Program-made: the position numbers and the translations under genes
Shown: in pieces, positions 24,571 through 35,444 of the stretch
How positions within the stretch are numbered: the stretch's first letter is position 1
Layout of the letters: the number at the start of each line of letters is the position of its first letter
DNA from: Pseudomonadota bacterium
GTDB lineage: Bacteria; Pseudomonadota; Alphaproteobacteria; Rhizobiales; Phreatobacteraceae
NCBI GenBank assembly: GCA_020161695.1
Contig: JAIUOO010000001.1
Coordinates: forward strand, 534,768 to 598,767
Reading direction: 5' to 3'
DNA length: 64,000 nt
Notes under the pieces: model-generated
Told to the model about the DNA's origin: nothing
What the model saw: the letters and a program-made list of their open reading frames with translations, nothing else
Databases searched by the model: none

Positions 24571-25263
24571 TCACGCCCGCCGGAACGTCAGGTAGCACGG
24601 CTTGCGCCCCTCGCGCAGGGCTTTGGCCTCGTAGCGGGTCGATTCCCAGTTCGGCCATGGCGTCGTCCAGTCGGCAGCCTTCGTGGCCGCGAAGGTGAAG
24701 GCCGGCGCACGCAGCAGCCGCTCCAGCGTCCAGGCGGCGTAATGCTCGATATCGGTGGCGAAGCGGAACTCGCCGCCCGGTTTCAGCACACGGGCGAATT
24801 CGGCAACCGTCTGGTCGGAGACGAAGCGGCGCTTGTTGTGACGCGTCTTCGGCCAGGGGTCGGGATAGAGCAGATAGACGATGTCGAGCGAGGCATCCGG
24901 GAACCAGGGCAGCAGCAGGCCGGCATCTTCCGTATGCAGGCGGACGTTGCCGATCTCCTTGCGCTCGATCTCGGCGAGCATCTTGGCCATGCCGTTGATG
25001 AAGGGTTCGACACCGACGAAGCCGAGATGCGGGTGGGCGGTCGCCTCGCGCACCAGATGCTCGCCGCCGCCGAAGCCGATCTCCAGCACGTAGCCTTCGA
25101 CCGGCCGGGCGAAGAGGCCGGCAAGTTCGCAGGGTGCGGCGGGATCGACCCGCAGGCGCGGCAGCAGGGTTTCGAACAGGTCGGCCTGATGCTGGCGCAG
25201 GCCCTTGCCCTTGCGCCGCCCGAAGAAGGAGCCGTGCCCCGCCAGTCGCTTGTCGTCGGTCAT
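24571..25263 (-). CDS. trmB: tRNA (guanine-N7-)-methyltransferase
   Basis: TrmB adds the m7G46 modification to tRNA using SAM. The 230-residue protein has the SAM-binding motif LEIGFGGGEHLV, the FVGVEPFINGMAKML helix, DPWPKTRHNKRRFV (the conserved DPWPKxxHxKRR substrate region) and a C-terminal TRYEAKALREGR. Its place after metK is conserved in Hyphomicrobiales. A long hairpin separates it from metK, and the ATG has only a weak GGA ribosome site, so its level is probably set by read-through. Confidence 0.95.
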   Translation of the reverse strand: MTDDKRLAGHGSFFGRRKGKGLRQHQADLFETLLPRLRVDPAAPCELAGLFARPVEGYVLEIGFGGGEHLVREATAHPHLGFVGVEPFINGMAKMLAEIERKEIGNVRLHTEDAGLLLPWFPDASLDIVYLLYPDPWPKTRHNKRRFVSDQTVAEFARVLKPGGEFRFATDIEHYAAWTLERLLRAPAFTFAATKAADWTTPWPNWESTRYEAKALREGRKPCYLTFRRA

Positions 25264-25280
25264 CGCAAGTCCAGATATGA

Positions 25281-25306
25281 CGAAGGGGGCCGTACGGCCC
25301 CCTTCG
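25281..25306. terminator. Palindromic hairpin between metK and trmB
   Basis: CGAAGGGGGCC, GTAC, GGCCCCCTTCG forms a fully palindromic 26-base stem-loop. It begins 24 bases after the metK stop and ends 17 bases before the trmB ATG on the minus strand. No T-run follows, so it may act as an mRNA stabiliser or a partial terminator. Confidence 0.6.
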
Positions 25307-25329
25307 AGAACGCGTTCGGGAGCGTCGCC

Positions 25330-26595
<1,266 letters not shown>

Positions 26596-26829
26596 GAAAG
26601 TCCTCCAGAAAGCAAGCCGCGGGGATCGCGGGAGCGAGGCGCCGTCGTTATCGGTGGCGCCATGAACCGGAATTGAACAGCCGCCCGCCCGAGGAGGACG
26701 CGCGGTCGCCAAGGGACGGCATGGTCGTCCGACGCCAGAGCGGGCGAGGTTCTCGCAACAGCCGTGGCGGCGGTCAAGCCTGAATATGGCAAAAAGGCCG
26801 GTTCGTTCGCAGAAAAGAACGCGGATGCT

Positions 26830-26850
26830 GCCGAAAGGTCGCTTTTCGGC
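26830..26850 (-). terminator. Possible terminator after praR
   Basis: GCCGAAA and TTTCGGC pair around a 7-base loop, 22 bases after the praR stop. No clear T-tract follows. The remainder of the 26596-26872 gap shows no gene or riboswitch that I can recognise. Confidence 0.35.
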
Positions 26851-26872
26851 TGGATCGCCGCCGGCAGGCGTC

Positions 26873-27289
26873 TCAGGTGGGCTCGTCTTCCGAGCCGGCC
26901 ACCGCGTTGACGAGATCGACGATCTTGCGCCGAACCTTGGCATCCTTGATGCGGATGAAGGCCTGATTCAGCGACAGCCCCTCGCTGGTGGACAGGAAAT
27001 CGGCAACGTAGGAGGCGCCGCTCGCTTCGGCGAACCCGCCCTCGGGCAGCGGCTCGCCGGTCGGCGCACCATCGAAGAAGAAGGACACCGGCACGGAGAG
27101 AATCGTGCCGATCTGCTGCAGGCGGCTCGCGCCGATGCGGTTGGTGCCCTTCTCGTATTTCTGAACCTGCTGGAAGGTCAGGCCGAGGCGTTCACCCAGC
27201 TTCTCCTGGCTCATGCCCAGCATCATGCGTCGCATGCGCACGCGGCTGCCGACATGCTTGTCGATGGGGTTCGGCGCCTTCTTGACCAT
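26873..27289 (-). CDS. praR: XRE-family transcriptional regulator (PraR-like)
   Basis: The 138-residue protein has a Cro/CI-type HTH at about residues 10-66 ([20 protein letters not shown], then [11 protein letters not shown]). A C-terminal helical part follows with [23 protein letters not shown]. This architecture and the position between lnt and metK match PraR of rhizobia, a repressor linked to biofilm, quorum-sensing and symbiosis genes in studied species. I chose MVKKAPNP as the start, with GGAGAG just upstream; an ATG 12 bases earlier is possible. Its targets here cannot be predicted. Confidence 0.8.
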   Translation of the reverse strand: MVKKAPNPIDKHVGSRVRMRRMMLGMSQEKLGERLGLTFQQVQKYEKGTNRIGASRLQQIGTILSVPVSFFFDGAPTGEPLPEGGFAEASGASYVADFLSTSEGLSLNQAFIRIKDAKVRRKIVDLVNAVAGSEDEPT

Positions 27290-27461
27290 CAAACTCTCCA
27301 TGCCTCCTCAGCCCATGCCGCGAGGCCACCGCATCCCCCCATGCGGCCGCCTTACCCTCTGGGTCACTTGCCACCAAATGCGGTGAAGTCCAAGGAGCTT
27401 TCCTGCTTATGGCGAATTGTCCAGATTGTTACAAGTAAACCCCATGGGCGTTCGTCGCGCT

Positions 27462-29072
27462 TCATGCAATCGGAGGTCGCGGGCGCGACCTTCTGATCAA
27501 GGCGAGGAAAAGACCGAACAGCGCGACGAACAGCGGCACGTGCCCGGCACGGGCGAAAACGGTCGCCGGCAGGGCAGCCGGCAGGTCCGCATCCAGCGCA
27601 TCGCGGGCGCCGAGCGGCAGCGACCGGACCGTGCGGCCAAGCGGATCGATCACCGCCGAGACGCCGTTATTGGCCGCGCGGACCACCGGCAGACCTTCCT
27701 CGATCGCGCGCACCGCGGTCTGATGCAAGTGCTGGTAGGGGCCGGGCGTGAAGCCGAACCAGGCGTCGTTGGTGACGTTCAGCAGCCATTGCGGGCGGCG
27801 CTCCGCAGAGGTCACGGCGCCGGGAAAGATCGCCTCGTAACAGATCAGCATGCCCACCGGCGGAGCACCGGGAATGGCAATCGTCCGCCGCCTGTCGCCC
27901 GCGGAGAAGCCGCCGCGCTGGCGCGTCAGCGCCTCGAGGCCGAGGTCCTCCAGCCGGTCCTGGAACGGCAGGTATTCGCCGAAGGGAACCAGATGAACCT
28001 TGTCGTAGGTCGCGGTGATCGCGCCCTGATGGTCGATCACATAGGCGGAGTTGAAGACGCGCGGCTCCCGCCGCCCGGGCAGCGGCTCGTCGGGCCGCGC
28101 CGCGCCGGTGATCAGCGTGACACCGGGCGGCACGAGGTCGGCGATCTTCGCCAGCGCCTCGCGGTCCCAGATCAGGAAGAAGGGAAAGGCGGATTCCGGC
28201 CAGATGACATGGGTCACGTCCCGGATTCCCGACCGTTCCGGCGATGCGGCCTTGTCCGACAGCGCGGCGTAGCGCGCGAGAATCTCGTCGCGCGCCTCGG
28301 GGCGGAAGCGCTGGTCCTGCGGAATGTCCGGCTGGACGATGCGGAGCTTCACGCCGGGAACGCTGGCGATCTGGGCGGTCGAAACGCGCCAGCCGCCGAA
28401 CAGGGCGAGGCACATCAGGGCAAGCGCCGCGCCGATGGGGATCGCGACCCGGCGCGGCGTCTCCTCGGCGTCGTCGCCCAGCACGCACGGGCTGGCGAAA
28501 ACGACGATGGCGACGAGCGTCAGACCATAGACGCCCACATAGGCGGCCCCCTGCGCGAGCCAGGCATATTGCGTCAGTGCATAGCCGTAGAGGTTCCACG
28601 GAAACCCGGTCAGCACCGTTCCACGCAGGAATTCGGCGAGCGTCAGGCCGAATGCCAGCGCGAGGACACGCCGGCCGCCCGGCCGCCAGAACAACCGCGC
28701 GACCACCGCGCCGAAGGCGGTGAACAGCGCCAGCCCCGCAGGCAGCAGCGTTACCGCGGCGGGAAGAAGCCAGGCGAAACGGTCGGCCTCGACGAGAAAG
28801 GCAGAGCCTACCCACCAGAGCCCGGCCAGATGGTAGCCGAAGCCGAACCACCAGCCGGTGCGCGCCGCGGCGAGGATCGTGCGCCAGCCGCCACCGGCCG
28901 CCGAGGCGCCGTCGAGCAGCCAGACGAGAATCGGGAAGCTGATCGCGAGGATCGGCAGCACGCCGAAGGGCGGCATGGCCAGCGCGCCGATCGCGCCCGC
29001 GCCGAAGGCCAGCACCGTCCGCCGCCAGCCCCAGGCAAGAATGACCGCACGGGCGAGCGACTGCACCGTCAC
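27462..29072 (-). CDS. lnt: Apolipoprotein N-acyltransferase
   Basis: Lnt adds the third acyl chain to lipoproteins at the periplasmic face of the inner membrane. The 536-residue protein has about seven N-terminal membrane helices (to ~210) and a nitrilase-like domain. The catalytic triad is visible as Glu in VIWPESAFPF, Lys in TYDKVHLVPFGEYLP and Cys in LICYEAIFPG. A last helix lies near the C-terminus. The start is GTG. It sits between the CorC-like gene (98 bases upstream) and praR, the conserved order in Hyphomicrobiales. Confidence 0.95.
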   Translation of the reverse strand: MTVQSLARAVILAWGWRRTVLAFGAGAIGALAMPPFGVLPILAISFPILVWLLDGASAAGGGWRTILAAARTGWWFGFGYHLAGLWWVGSAFLVEADRFAWLLPAAVTLLPAGLALFTAFGAVVARLFWRPGGRRVLALAFGLTLAEFLRGTVLTGFPWNLYGYALTQYAWLAQGAAYVGVYGLTLVAIVVFASPCVLGDDAEETPRRVAIPIGAALALMCLALFGGWRVSTAQIASVPGVKLRIVQPDIPQDQRFRPEARDEILARYAALSDKAASPERSGIRDVTHVIWPESAFPFFLIWDREALAKIADLVPPGVTLITGAARPDEPLPGRREPRVFNSAYVIDHQGAITATYDKVHLVPFGEYLPFQDRLEDLGLEALTRQRGGFSAGDRRRTIAIPGAPPVGMLICYEAIFPGAVTSAERRPQWLLNVTNDAWFGFTPGPYQHLHQTAVRAIEEGLPVVRAANNGVSAVIDPLGRTVRSLPLGARDALDADLPAALPATVFARAGHVPLFVALFGLFLALIRRSRPRPPIA

Positions 29073-29169
29073 GGGCGGCGGCTCCGCCCGGCAGCGGACG
29101 ATTCGGTGTCGCGGTCGCTCATGGTTCCCGTGTCGGCCACCTCCCCCGCGCGGTCAAGCGCGGCGGCGC

Positions 29170-30456
29170 TCAGCTGGCCTTGCGGATATCGGGAGAGGTC
29201 GGCTCCGGCGCGGCGGGCCCCTGCCGCTCCTGGCTTGCCGGTGCCGGAAGCGAATCGGGCAGGGACGGCAACGGCATGGGCGAAGAGACCGGGGTCGAGG
29301 CCGCCGCGGCAGCCGCCGCCTGCTCCTCCTCGTCCTTGCGCCGGCCGCGCGCCGGCTTGTCGACGAGGCCCCTGCCGCGCGTGATCTTGACCCGCTTCAC
29401 GCGGCGCGGATCGGCGTCGATCACCTCGAACTCGAACTCGCCGGGACCGGCCAGCAATTCGCCGCGCACGGGCACATGGCCGGCCAGAACCGTGAGATAG
29501 CCGCCAAGCGTATCGACCTCGTCGGCGACCTGCTCGCCGGGATCGAATTCCGCGCCGAGCGCCTCGCGCACCTCGTCGAGCGTCGCGCGCGCATCGGCGA
29601 CGAAGGCACCGTCAGCGGTCGCCGCGATGGTGCGGCCATCGTCGACGTCGTGCTCGTCCTCGATGTCGCCGACGATGCTCTCGACGATGTCCTCCATGGC
29701 GATCAGGCCGTCCGTGCCACCGTATTCGTCGACGACGAGCGCAAGCTGGATGCGTGTCGCCTGCATGCGGGCCAGAAGGTCGATGGCGGGCATGGAGGGG
29801 GGCACGAACAGGATCGGGCGGATCAGACGGGTCGAGGCCAGCGCGACGCCAAGATCGACCGCTCCGAGGTCGAGGTCGCCGGTCGCCCGCGCGGTCTCGC
29901 GCCTCGGCGCTGCGATCTCCTCGGCAGGCTTCGCTTCGGCCGCCCTGGCATCCGCCTTGGCGCGGCTGCGCTTCTTCTTCGTCGCCTTCTTGGCCTCGGT
30001 GAAAAGGTGCTTCACCAGGTCCTTGATGTGGACCATGCCGACGGGATCGTCGAGCGCGTCGTCATAGACCACCAGCCGGGTGTGGCCGGCATCCTCGAAG
30101 GTCTGCATGAGGGCGGCGAGAGTGATGTCCTTCTGCACCGCGTTGATGTCGGCGCGCGGCTGGGCGAGGTCGACGACCCGGCTTTCGCGCAGGTCCAGAA
30201 TGTTGCGGAGCATCGAGCGCTCTTCCGGCGAGAAGCCGTCGGAGGCTGGGGTATTGTCCTCGAGCACGTCCTCGAGATTTTGCCGCACGGAGGCGCTGGA
30301 CTTCAGGCCCAGGCGGGTGCGCAGCCGATCGATCCAGCGCTCCTGGCGCTCACCATTCCGCTCGGCAGGCGTTCTGGCGGCCTCCGGAGCGGCTTCTGGT
30401 TGGGAAGCGGCCTCGGCCGCGGTGCTTCGGTATCGACTGTCGCTAGGGTCGGGCAT
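29170..30456 (-). CDS. CorC/TlyC-type CBS-domain protein (hemolysin family)
   Basis: The 428-residue protein has two CBS domains (about 90-150 and 195-275; MVHIKDLVKHLF and LALVVDEYGGTDGLIAMEDIVE) and a C-terminal CorC/HlyC transporter-associated domain (about 290-375). There is no N-terminal DUF21 membrane domain, as in the short CorC form. An unusual Lys/Ala/Glu-rich insert separates the CBS domains (about 153-190, KKATKKKRSRAKADARAAEA), and the ends are Pro/Ala-rich and probably disordered. CorC proteins are tied to magnesium/cobalt homeostasis and membrane integrity. Its start overlaps the ybeY end by 14 bases. Confidence 0.88.
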   Translation of the reverse strand: MPDPSDSRYRSTAAEAASQPEAAPEAARTPAERNGERQERWIDRLRTRLGLKSSASVRQNLEDVLEDNTPASDGFSPEERSMLRNILDLRESRVVDLAQPRADINAVQKDITLAALMQTFEDAGHTRLVVYDDALDDPVGMVHIKDLVKHLFTEAKKATKKKRSRAKADARAAEAKPAEEIAAPRRETARATGDLDLGAVDLGVALASTRLIRPILFVPPSMPAIDLLARMQATRIQLALVVDEYGGTDGLIAMEDIVESIVGDIEDEHDVDDGRTIAATADGAFVADARATLDEVREALGAEFDPGEQVADEVDTLGGYLTVLAGHVPVRGELLAGPGEFEFEVIDADPRRVKRVKITRGRGLVDKPARGRRKDEEEQAAAAAAASTPVSSPMPLPSLPDSLPAPASQERQGPAAPEPTSPDIRKAS

Positions 30457-30958
30457 CGGGTCCTTCGGGCATCATCCGCCCGGCGGCGTGTGGGTCCTTG
30501 ATTCCAAGGCCGGCCAGAATGGCGGTTTCGATGGATTCCATCTCCAGCGCCTCCGGTTCGGTCAGGTGATCATAGCCCAAAAGATGCAACAAGCCATGGA
30601 CCGTCAAGAGGACAAGGTGGTCGCGCGGCGCGACGCCCTCCTCCACCGCCTCCCTTTGCAGGGTCTCGTAGGCGATCACGACATCGCCCAGCAGCGGCCC
30701 ATGAGGGGCTGGAAAGGACAGCACGTTGGTCGGCTTGTCCTTGGCCCGATAGTCGCGGTTGAGGTTCCTGACCGTCGCGTCATCCGCCAGCGCGACGGAG
30801 AGCTCAGCATCCGCCGGAACGCGGCCCGCGACATGCGCCGCCGCGGCGCGGACAGCGGTGCGCACCACATGCTCGGCCTCGGCAAGGCCGTCCCAGAGAT
30901 CGGTGAGGACGGCGATGTCCGTCTGGATCGCCTCGTCCTCGTCCTGGCGTTCGCTCAT
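30443..30958 (-). CDS. ybeY: Endoribonuclease YbeY (rRNA maturation factor)
   Basis: YbeY is a metal-dependent endoribonuclease for 16S rRNA 3' maturation and ribosome quality control. The 171-residue protein has the zinc motif HGLLHLLGYDH near residue 125, NRDYRAKDKPTNVLSFP before it and EMESIE after it. Its start overlaps the phoH stop by 4 bases and its end overlaps the CorC-like gene by 14, so these genes are coupled. Confidence 0.95.
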   Translation of the reverse strand: MSERQDEDEAIQTDIAVLTDLWDGLAEAEHVVRTAVRAAAAHVAGRVPADAELSVALADDATVRNLNRDYRAKDKPTNVLSFPAPHGPLLGDVVIAYETLQREAVEEGVAPRDHLVLLTVHGLLHLLGYDHLTEPEALEMESIETAILAGLGIKDPHAAGRMMPEGPDARP

Positions 30959-32040
30959 CCCTCGCGCATGCGCCTCGGCTTGTGGGGTGCGGCATGCTCG
31001 CCGGCGCGGGTCGCGGCCTCGTAGGCCTTGACGATGCGGCCGACCAGCTCGTGGCGCACCACGTCATCCTCGGAGAAGTAGCACTGGGCGAGGCCCTCGA
31101 CATTCTCCAGGAGATCCAGCGCCTCGGCGAGGCCCGATTTCATGCCCGAGGGCAGGTCGACCTGGCTCGGATCGCCGGTGATGATCATGCGCGAATTCTC
31201 GCCGAGACGGGTCAGGAACATCTTCATCTGCATGGATGTCGTGTTCTGCGCCTCGTCGAGGATCACCACCGCATTGGTCAGGGTGCGGCCGCGCATGAAG
31301 GCCAGCGGCGCGATCTCGATCATGCCCGACTGGATGCCGCGCTCGACTCGCGGGGCATCCATCAGGTCGTAGAGCGCGTCGTAGATCGGCCGCAGATACG
31401 GATCGACCTTTTCCTTCATGTCACCGGGAAGGAAGCCGAGCCGCTCGCCGGCCTCGACAGCCGGACGCGTCAGGATCAACCGGTCGACCATGCCCTTGTC
31501 GAGCAGGGCGACGGCCTGCGCCACCGCCAGCCAGGTCTTGCCGGTGCCAGCCGGGCCGATGCCGAAAACGAGCTCGTTGCGCTTCAAAGCTCGAATGTAG
31601 GCATCCTGAGCCGGGGTCCGGGCACGCACGGTGCGCTTGCGCGTGACGATCTCCTCGTGGCCGATGCGCGGAGCGCCGTCGGCCTCGAACAGCGACCCTT
31701 GAGAGGTCGTCATGCGGATCGCGCCGTCGACATCGCCGAGATTGATGTCGTGGCCGGTCTTCAGCCGCGCATAGAGATTTTCGAGCACGGTCTTGGCCTG
31801 CTCGCAGCGCTCGGCCGGGCCGACGAGATTGACGAGATTGCCGCGCGCCGCGGCCTGGATGCCGAGCCGCTTCTCGATGAAAGCGAGATTCTGATCGTAT
31901 TGACCGAACAATCGGCTGGCGAGGCGGTTGTCGTCGAAGGAGAGCGTGATCTCGGCCTCGGCCGTGTCATCGTGCGTCGCAAGCCAAGGGATGTTGCGCC
32001 CGCTGTCCGGCCCGAAGCCGCCCCCTGTGGGATTTTTCAA
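30955..32040 (-). CDS. phoH: PhoH family ATPase
   Basis: The 361-residue protein has Walker A GPAGTGKTWLAVAQAV, the region LTRPAVEAGERLGFLPGD and Walker B VVILDEAQNTT, the hallmarks of PhoH/YbeZ. An N-terminal KH-like nucleic-acid binding part (about 25-95) precedes it. YbeZ acts with YbeY in ribosome maturation in E. coli, matching the phoH-ybeY coupling here. It lies 36 bases downstream of miaB. Confidence 0.93.
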   Translation of the reverse strand: MKNPTGGGFGPDSGRNIPWLATHDDTAEAEITLSFDDNRLASRLFGQYDQNLAFIEKRLGIQAAARGNLVNLVGPAERCEQAKTVLENLYARLKTGHDINLGDVDGAIRMTTSQGSLFEADGAPRIGHEEIVTRKRTVRARTPAQDAYIRALKRNELVFGIGPAGTGKTWLAVAQAVALLDKGMVDRLILTRPAVEAGERLGFLPGDMKEKVDPYLRPIYDALYDLMDAPRVERGIQSGMIEIAPLAFMRGRTLTNAVVILDEAQNTTSMQMKMFLTRLGENSRMIITGDPSQVDLPSGMKSGLAEALDLLENVEGLAQCYFSEDDVVRHELVGRIVKAYEAATRAGEHAAPHKPRRMREG

Positions 32041-32076
32041 ACGCGCCGTCCTTCGTTCATGAGGTGCCGGAGGAAC

Positions 32077-33498
32077 TCACTCTGCCGCATGCACTGTCAT
32101 CATATGGTCGCTCGCGCGCCGATCGCCATCGGCACCGACAAGATCGCCGTCAAGGGAGTTTGTCTTGGCTCCGGTGATTCGGACAGGGACGATGGTGCCG
32201 GCGAGAGACGACGGTCCGATGACCTGCACCGGCGACAGATAGGGCGATCGCCCGACCATCTGGCCGGGCTTGCGGCCGGCCTTCTCGAACAGGACATCGA
32301 CGACGCGCCCCACGAGGCTCTCCTGGAACGCGCGCTGCTGCGCGGTGATCAGCGCCTGCAGTTCGTGGAGCCGCGCCGTCTTCAGGGGTTCCGCAAGCTG
32401 GCCGTCCATCTCGGCGCCCGGCGTGCCCGGACGCTGCGAATAGGAGAACGTGTAGGCCGAGGCGAAGCCGACCCGGCGCACGAGGTCCATGGTGTCGGCG
32501 AAATCGGCGTCGGTCTCGCCGGGGAAGCCGACGATGAAATCCGAGGACAGGGCGATGTCCGGCCGCGCCTGCCTGATGCGGTCGACGAGGCGGAAATAGT
32601 CGTCGCGCGTATGCTTGCGGTTCATCCGCTTCAGCACCGCCGTCGAGCCAGACTGCACGGGCAGATGCAGGTAGGGCATCAGCGTATCCAGATCGCGATG
32701 CGCCTCGATCAGGTCGTCGGTCATCTCGCGCGGGTGGCTGGTGGTGTAGCGCAGGCGCGCGACGCCGGGGATTTCGGCAAGGCGGTAGAGCAGCTTCGCC
32801 AGCGTCCACTCGACGCCGTCCGGGCCAGTGCCGTGATAGGCGTTGACGTTCTGGCCGAGCAGCGTGATCTCGCGCACGCCGGCCTCGGCGAGCTTCGCGG
32901 CTTCGGCAATGACCTGCGCCACCGGCCGGGACACCTCGGCGCCGCGCGTATAGGGCACGACGCAGAAGGTGCAGAACTTGTCGCAGCCCTCCTGCACGGT
33001 GACGAAGGCGGTGAGCCCGCGCGAGCGCGTCTTGGCTTCGGACGCAGCCGGCAGGGCCTTGAACTTGTCCTCGACGGGAAACTCCGTGTCCACGACGCCG
33101 GGCCGCGCCTTGGCGCGGGCGATAAGGTCCGGCAGGCGGTGATAGCTCTGCGGGCCGACGACGAGGTCCACGACCTTGGCCCGCTTGACGATCTCCTCGC
33201 CCTCGGCCTGCGCGACGCAGCCGGCGACGCCGACGAGAACCTGCCGGCCCTGCGCCTTCGCTTCGTCCTTGAGGACGCGCATCCGGCCGAGCTCAGAATA
33301 GACCTTCTCGGCGGCGCGCTCGCGGATGTGGCAGGTGTTCAGGAGGATGAGGTCGGCCTCCTCGGGGGTTGCAACCTCGCGATAGCCCTCGGCGCCCATG
33401 ACGTCGGCCATGCGCTGGCTGTCATAGACGTTCATCTGGCAGCCGTAGGACTTGACGTAGACGGCCTTCGGCGCGGGCTTGGTGTCGGTCTCGCTCAT
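32077..33498 (-). CDS. miaB: tRNA-2-methylthio-N6-dimethylallyladenosine synthase
   Basis: MiaB adds the methylthio group to A37 of tRNAs reading UNN codons, using two Fe-S clusters and SAM. The 473-residue protein has the N-terminal methylthiotransferase part with [14 protein letters not shown] and [11 protein letters not shown] plus a third Cys in [11 protein letters not shown]. The radical SAM motif is in [16 protein letters not shown] (CxxxCxxC), and a TRAM domain lies at the C-terminus. It is the first gene of the miaB-phoH-ybeY-corC-lnt group. Confidence 0.96.
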   Translation of the reverse strand: MSETDTKPAPKAVYVKSYGCQMNVYDSQRMADVMGAEGYREVATPEEADLILLNTCHIRERAAEKVYSELGRMRVLKDEAKAQGRQVLVGVAGCVAQAEGEEIVKRAKVVDLVVGPQSYHRLPDLIARAKARPGVVDTEFPVEDKFKALPAASEAKTRSRGLTAFVTVQEGCDKFCTFCVVPYTRGAEVSRPVAQVIAEAAKLAEAGVREITLLGQNVNAYHGTGPDGVEWTLAKLLYRLAEIPGVARLRYTTSHPREMTDDLIEAHRDLDTLMPYLHLPVQSGSTAVLKRMNRKHTRDDYFRLVDRIRQARPDIALSSDFIVGFPGETDADFADTMDLVRRVGFASAYTFSYSQRPGTPGAEMDGQLAEPLKTARLHELQALITAQQRAFQESLVGRVVDVLFEKAGRKPGQMVGRSPYLSPVQVIGPSSLAGTIVPVRITGAKTNSLDGDLVGADGDRRASDHMMTVHAAE

Positions 33499-33555
33499 CT
33501 CATGCTCCGAGGAGCGGTCGTATAGCGATTTGAGCGCCGTGCGTTAAGGGGGATG

Positions 33556-33577
33556 CCGTCGGCGCCGCCGCCGACGG
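33556..33577 (-). terminator. Hairpin after the chemoreceptor gene
   Basis: CCGTCGGCG and CGCCGACGG form a 9-bp stem with a 4-base loop, starting 1 base after the chemoreceptor stop. It is followed on the minus strand by CATCCCCCTT, a weak pyrimidine tract. Confidence 0.45.
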
Positions 33578-33578
33578 G

Positions 33579-35267
33579 TCAGGCCGCGCGGATATTCCCG
33601 AGGAAGCCCGCGACTTCGCGGCGCAGCGTGCCGGCCTGCTCGGAAAGCGCTCTTGCAGCTTGCAGGAACTCGCTCGCGGAGTTGCCGGTCGTGGTGATGA
33701 CCTCCGACACGCCGACGATGTTGCCCGCTACCTCGTTGGCGCCGACATAGGCCTGCTGCACGTTGCGGGCAATCTCACCGGTGGCGGCCGTCTGCTCCTC
33801 TACGGCGGCGGCGATTTCTGCGGCGACATGGTTGATGTCGCGGATGCTGCCGGCGATGTCGGTGATAGCGCTGACCGATCCGGTCGTCGCGTCCTGGATC
33901 GCACTTATCTGACGCGCGATTTCGGTGGTCGCCTTGGCGGTCTGGTCGGCGAGCCCTTTCACCTCGGCCGCGACAACCGCGAAACCCTTTCCAGCCTCGC
34001 CGGCGCGCGCGGCTTCAATGGTCGCGTTCAGCGCGAGGAGGTTGGTCTGCGCTGCGACGCCGCTGATCAGCTCGACGATGGCGCCAATGGCATTGACCTT
34101 GCCGGCCAGTTCCTGGATCCCGGTCGCCGTGCCGTCGGCGGTCGTAACCGCCTCGTTTGCCATGGTCGCGGAACGCGCCACCCGGCTACCGATCTCCCGC
34201 ACCGACGCAGCCATTTCCTCGGCAGCCGCAGCTACAGTCTGGATGTTGCCCGAGCTCTGCTCAGATGCGGCGGCAATAGCCGAAGTCTGGCTGGACGCCT
34301 CCTCGGCGGACGCGGACAACCCATTGGCCGCCATCGAGAGTTGCTCCGCGGAAGCGGACACGGCGGACACGATGCCGCCAACCGCGGCCTCGAACTCATT
34401 GGCCACCTGATGCATCATCGCCCGCTGGGCGGCCTCGGTGCGCGCCTTTTCGGCCTCCTGTTCGGCGCGCAGCGCGCGGTTGTCGCGAGCCGACTGCTTG
34501 AATATCTCGAGCGCGTTGGCGAGTTTGCCCAATTCATCGCGCTGGCCGGCAGCCGGCACGTCGATGTCGAGATCGCCCTCGGCCACCGCCATCATGGCTC
34601 CCGTCATCGCGACCAGCGGACGAACGACCCCCCAGATGACCAGCCAGGCGGCGAATGCGAGACCGAGAACCGCGCCGATCGAGCCGACAAGGCCGACGAT
34701 CCAGAACGCCTTGGTGCCCGCAGCCTCCATCGCCGCAGATTCATCGACGAAGTTCTTTTGGATCACATCTTCGATCGCACTGATCGTCGTGCGCATGCTC
34801 GCGACAAGGCTGGTGGCCTCGAAGGCGATGCGGCCTGATTTCTCCAGGTCGCCGGCATTGGCGACCGCCAGTACCTGGTCGTGCTGCTTGCGATAGGCCT
34901 CCAGATTGGCCCTAATGGACGCAAGTTGCGCTGCGAACTGGTCGCGACGATCGTTATTCGCGATCTCCTTCAGGCGCTGCTCGAAGCGGCGGCTTTCATC
35001 TGCAGCCTGATCCTGGAAGCGGCGGCGCTGATCGGCAGGCAGGTCCAGCGGAATGAACTCGACGGCGCGGGCATAGGACAAGAGATTGGCAGTCCCGCGC
35101 CCGGCATGCTGCAGCATCTCGCTGGCATGCTGGACGCTACGGCCGCTGCCGAGTGCCAGCGATACTCCAGAAAGACCGGCAGCGGCGACCAAACCTGCTA
35201 CGACAATCAAGAAGCCGACCGCGGTCAGAAGCTTCGGGCCGATGCTGATGTTGCGGAGCCAAGCCAC
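33579..35267 (-). CDS. Methyl-accepting chemotaxis protein
   Basis: The 562-residue receptor has one membrane helix at about 10-35, a ~150-residue helical periplasmic part (about 36-185), a second membrane helix at 187-215, a HAMP domain (about 215-270) and the cytoplasmic signalling domain. The hairpin tip reads [18 protein letters not shown], followed by [17 protein letters not shown]. There is no C-terminal CheR/CheB-binding pentapeptide. The start is GTG (VAWLRNIS), with AGGA upstream; an ATG at 35375 would add 36 residues of non-family sequence. It follows the peptide-transport genes on the same strand with a 177-base gap. The ligand is unknown. Confidence 0.9.
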   Translation of the reverse strand: MAWLRNISIGPKLLTAVGFLIVVAGLVAAAGLSGVSLALGSGRSVQHASEMLQHAGRGTANLLSYARAVEFIPLDLPADQRRRFQDQAADESRRFEQRLKEIANNDRRDQFAAQLASIRANLEAYRKQHDQVLAVANAGDLEKSGRIAFEATSLVASMRTTISAIEDVIQKNFVDESAAMEAAGTKAFWIVGLVGSIGAVLGLAFAAWLVIWGVVRPLVAMTGAMMAVAEGDLDIDVPAAGQRDELGKLANALEIFKQSARDNRALRAEQEAEKARTEAAQRAMMHQVANEFEAAVGGIVSAVSASAEQLSMAANGLSASAEEASSQTSAIAAASEQSSGNIQTVAAAAEEMAASVREIGSRVARSATMANEAVTTADGTATGIQELAGKVNAIGAIVELISGVAAQTNLLALNATIEAARAGEAGKGFAVVAAEVKGLADQTAKATTEIARQISAIQDATTGSVSAITDIAGSIRDINHVAAEIAAAVEEQTAATGEIARNVQQAYVGANEVAGNIVGVSEVITTTGNSASEFLQAARALSEQAGTLRREVAGFLGNIRAA

Positions 35268-35444
35268 GGGTCCATCCTGGGTTGGAGGTGTCGTGCCAAG
35301 GCGTAACGATTCAAGGTTAACGCTTTCAGAATACTGCAATCTCAGACATAAAACCACAAGTTGGGCGCAATGCATCCTACGACCTGAAATAGAACCGCTG
35401 GCAATGGGCCGCCCGCGCGCCCTGCGGGACGGCGCTCCGGCGAC

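Noticed and set aside
26596..26872. SAM riboswitch upstream of metK
   Set aside because: No P1/pseudoknot pattern of SAM-II or other SAM classes could be found by eye.
30982..33525. 847-codon plus-strand frame over phoH and miaB
   Set aside because: Antisense shadow with Arg/Asp/His-rich nonsense composition and no domains.
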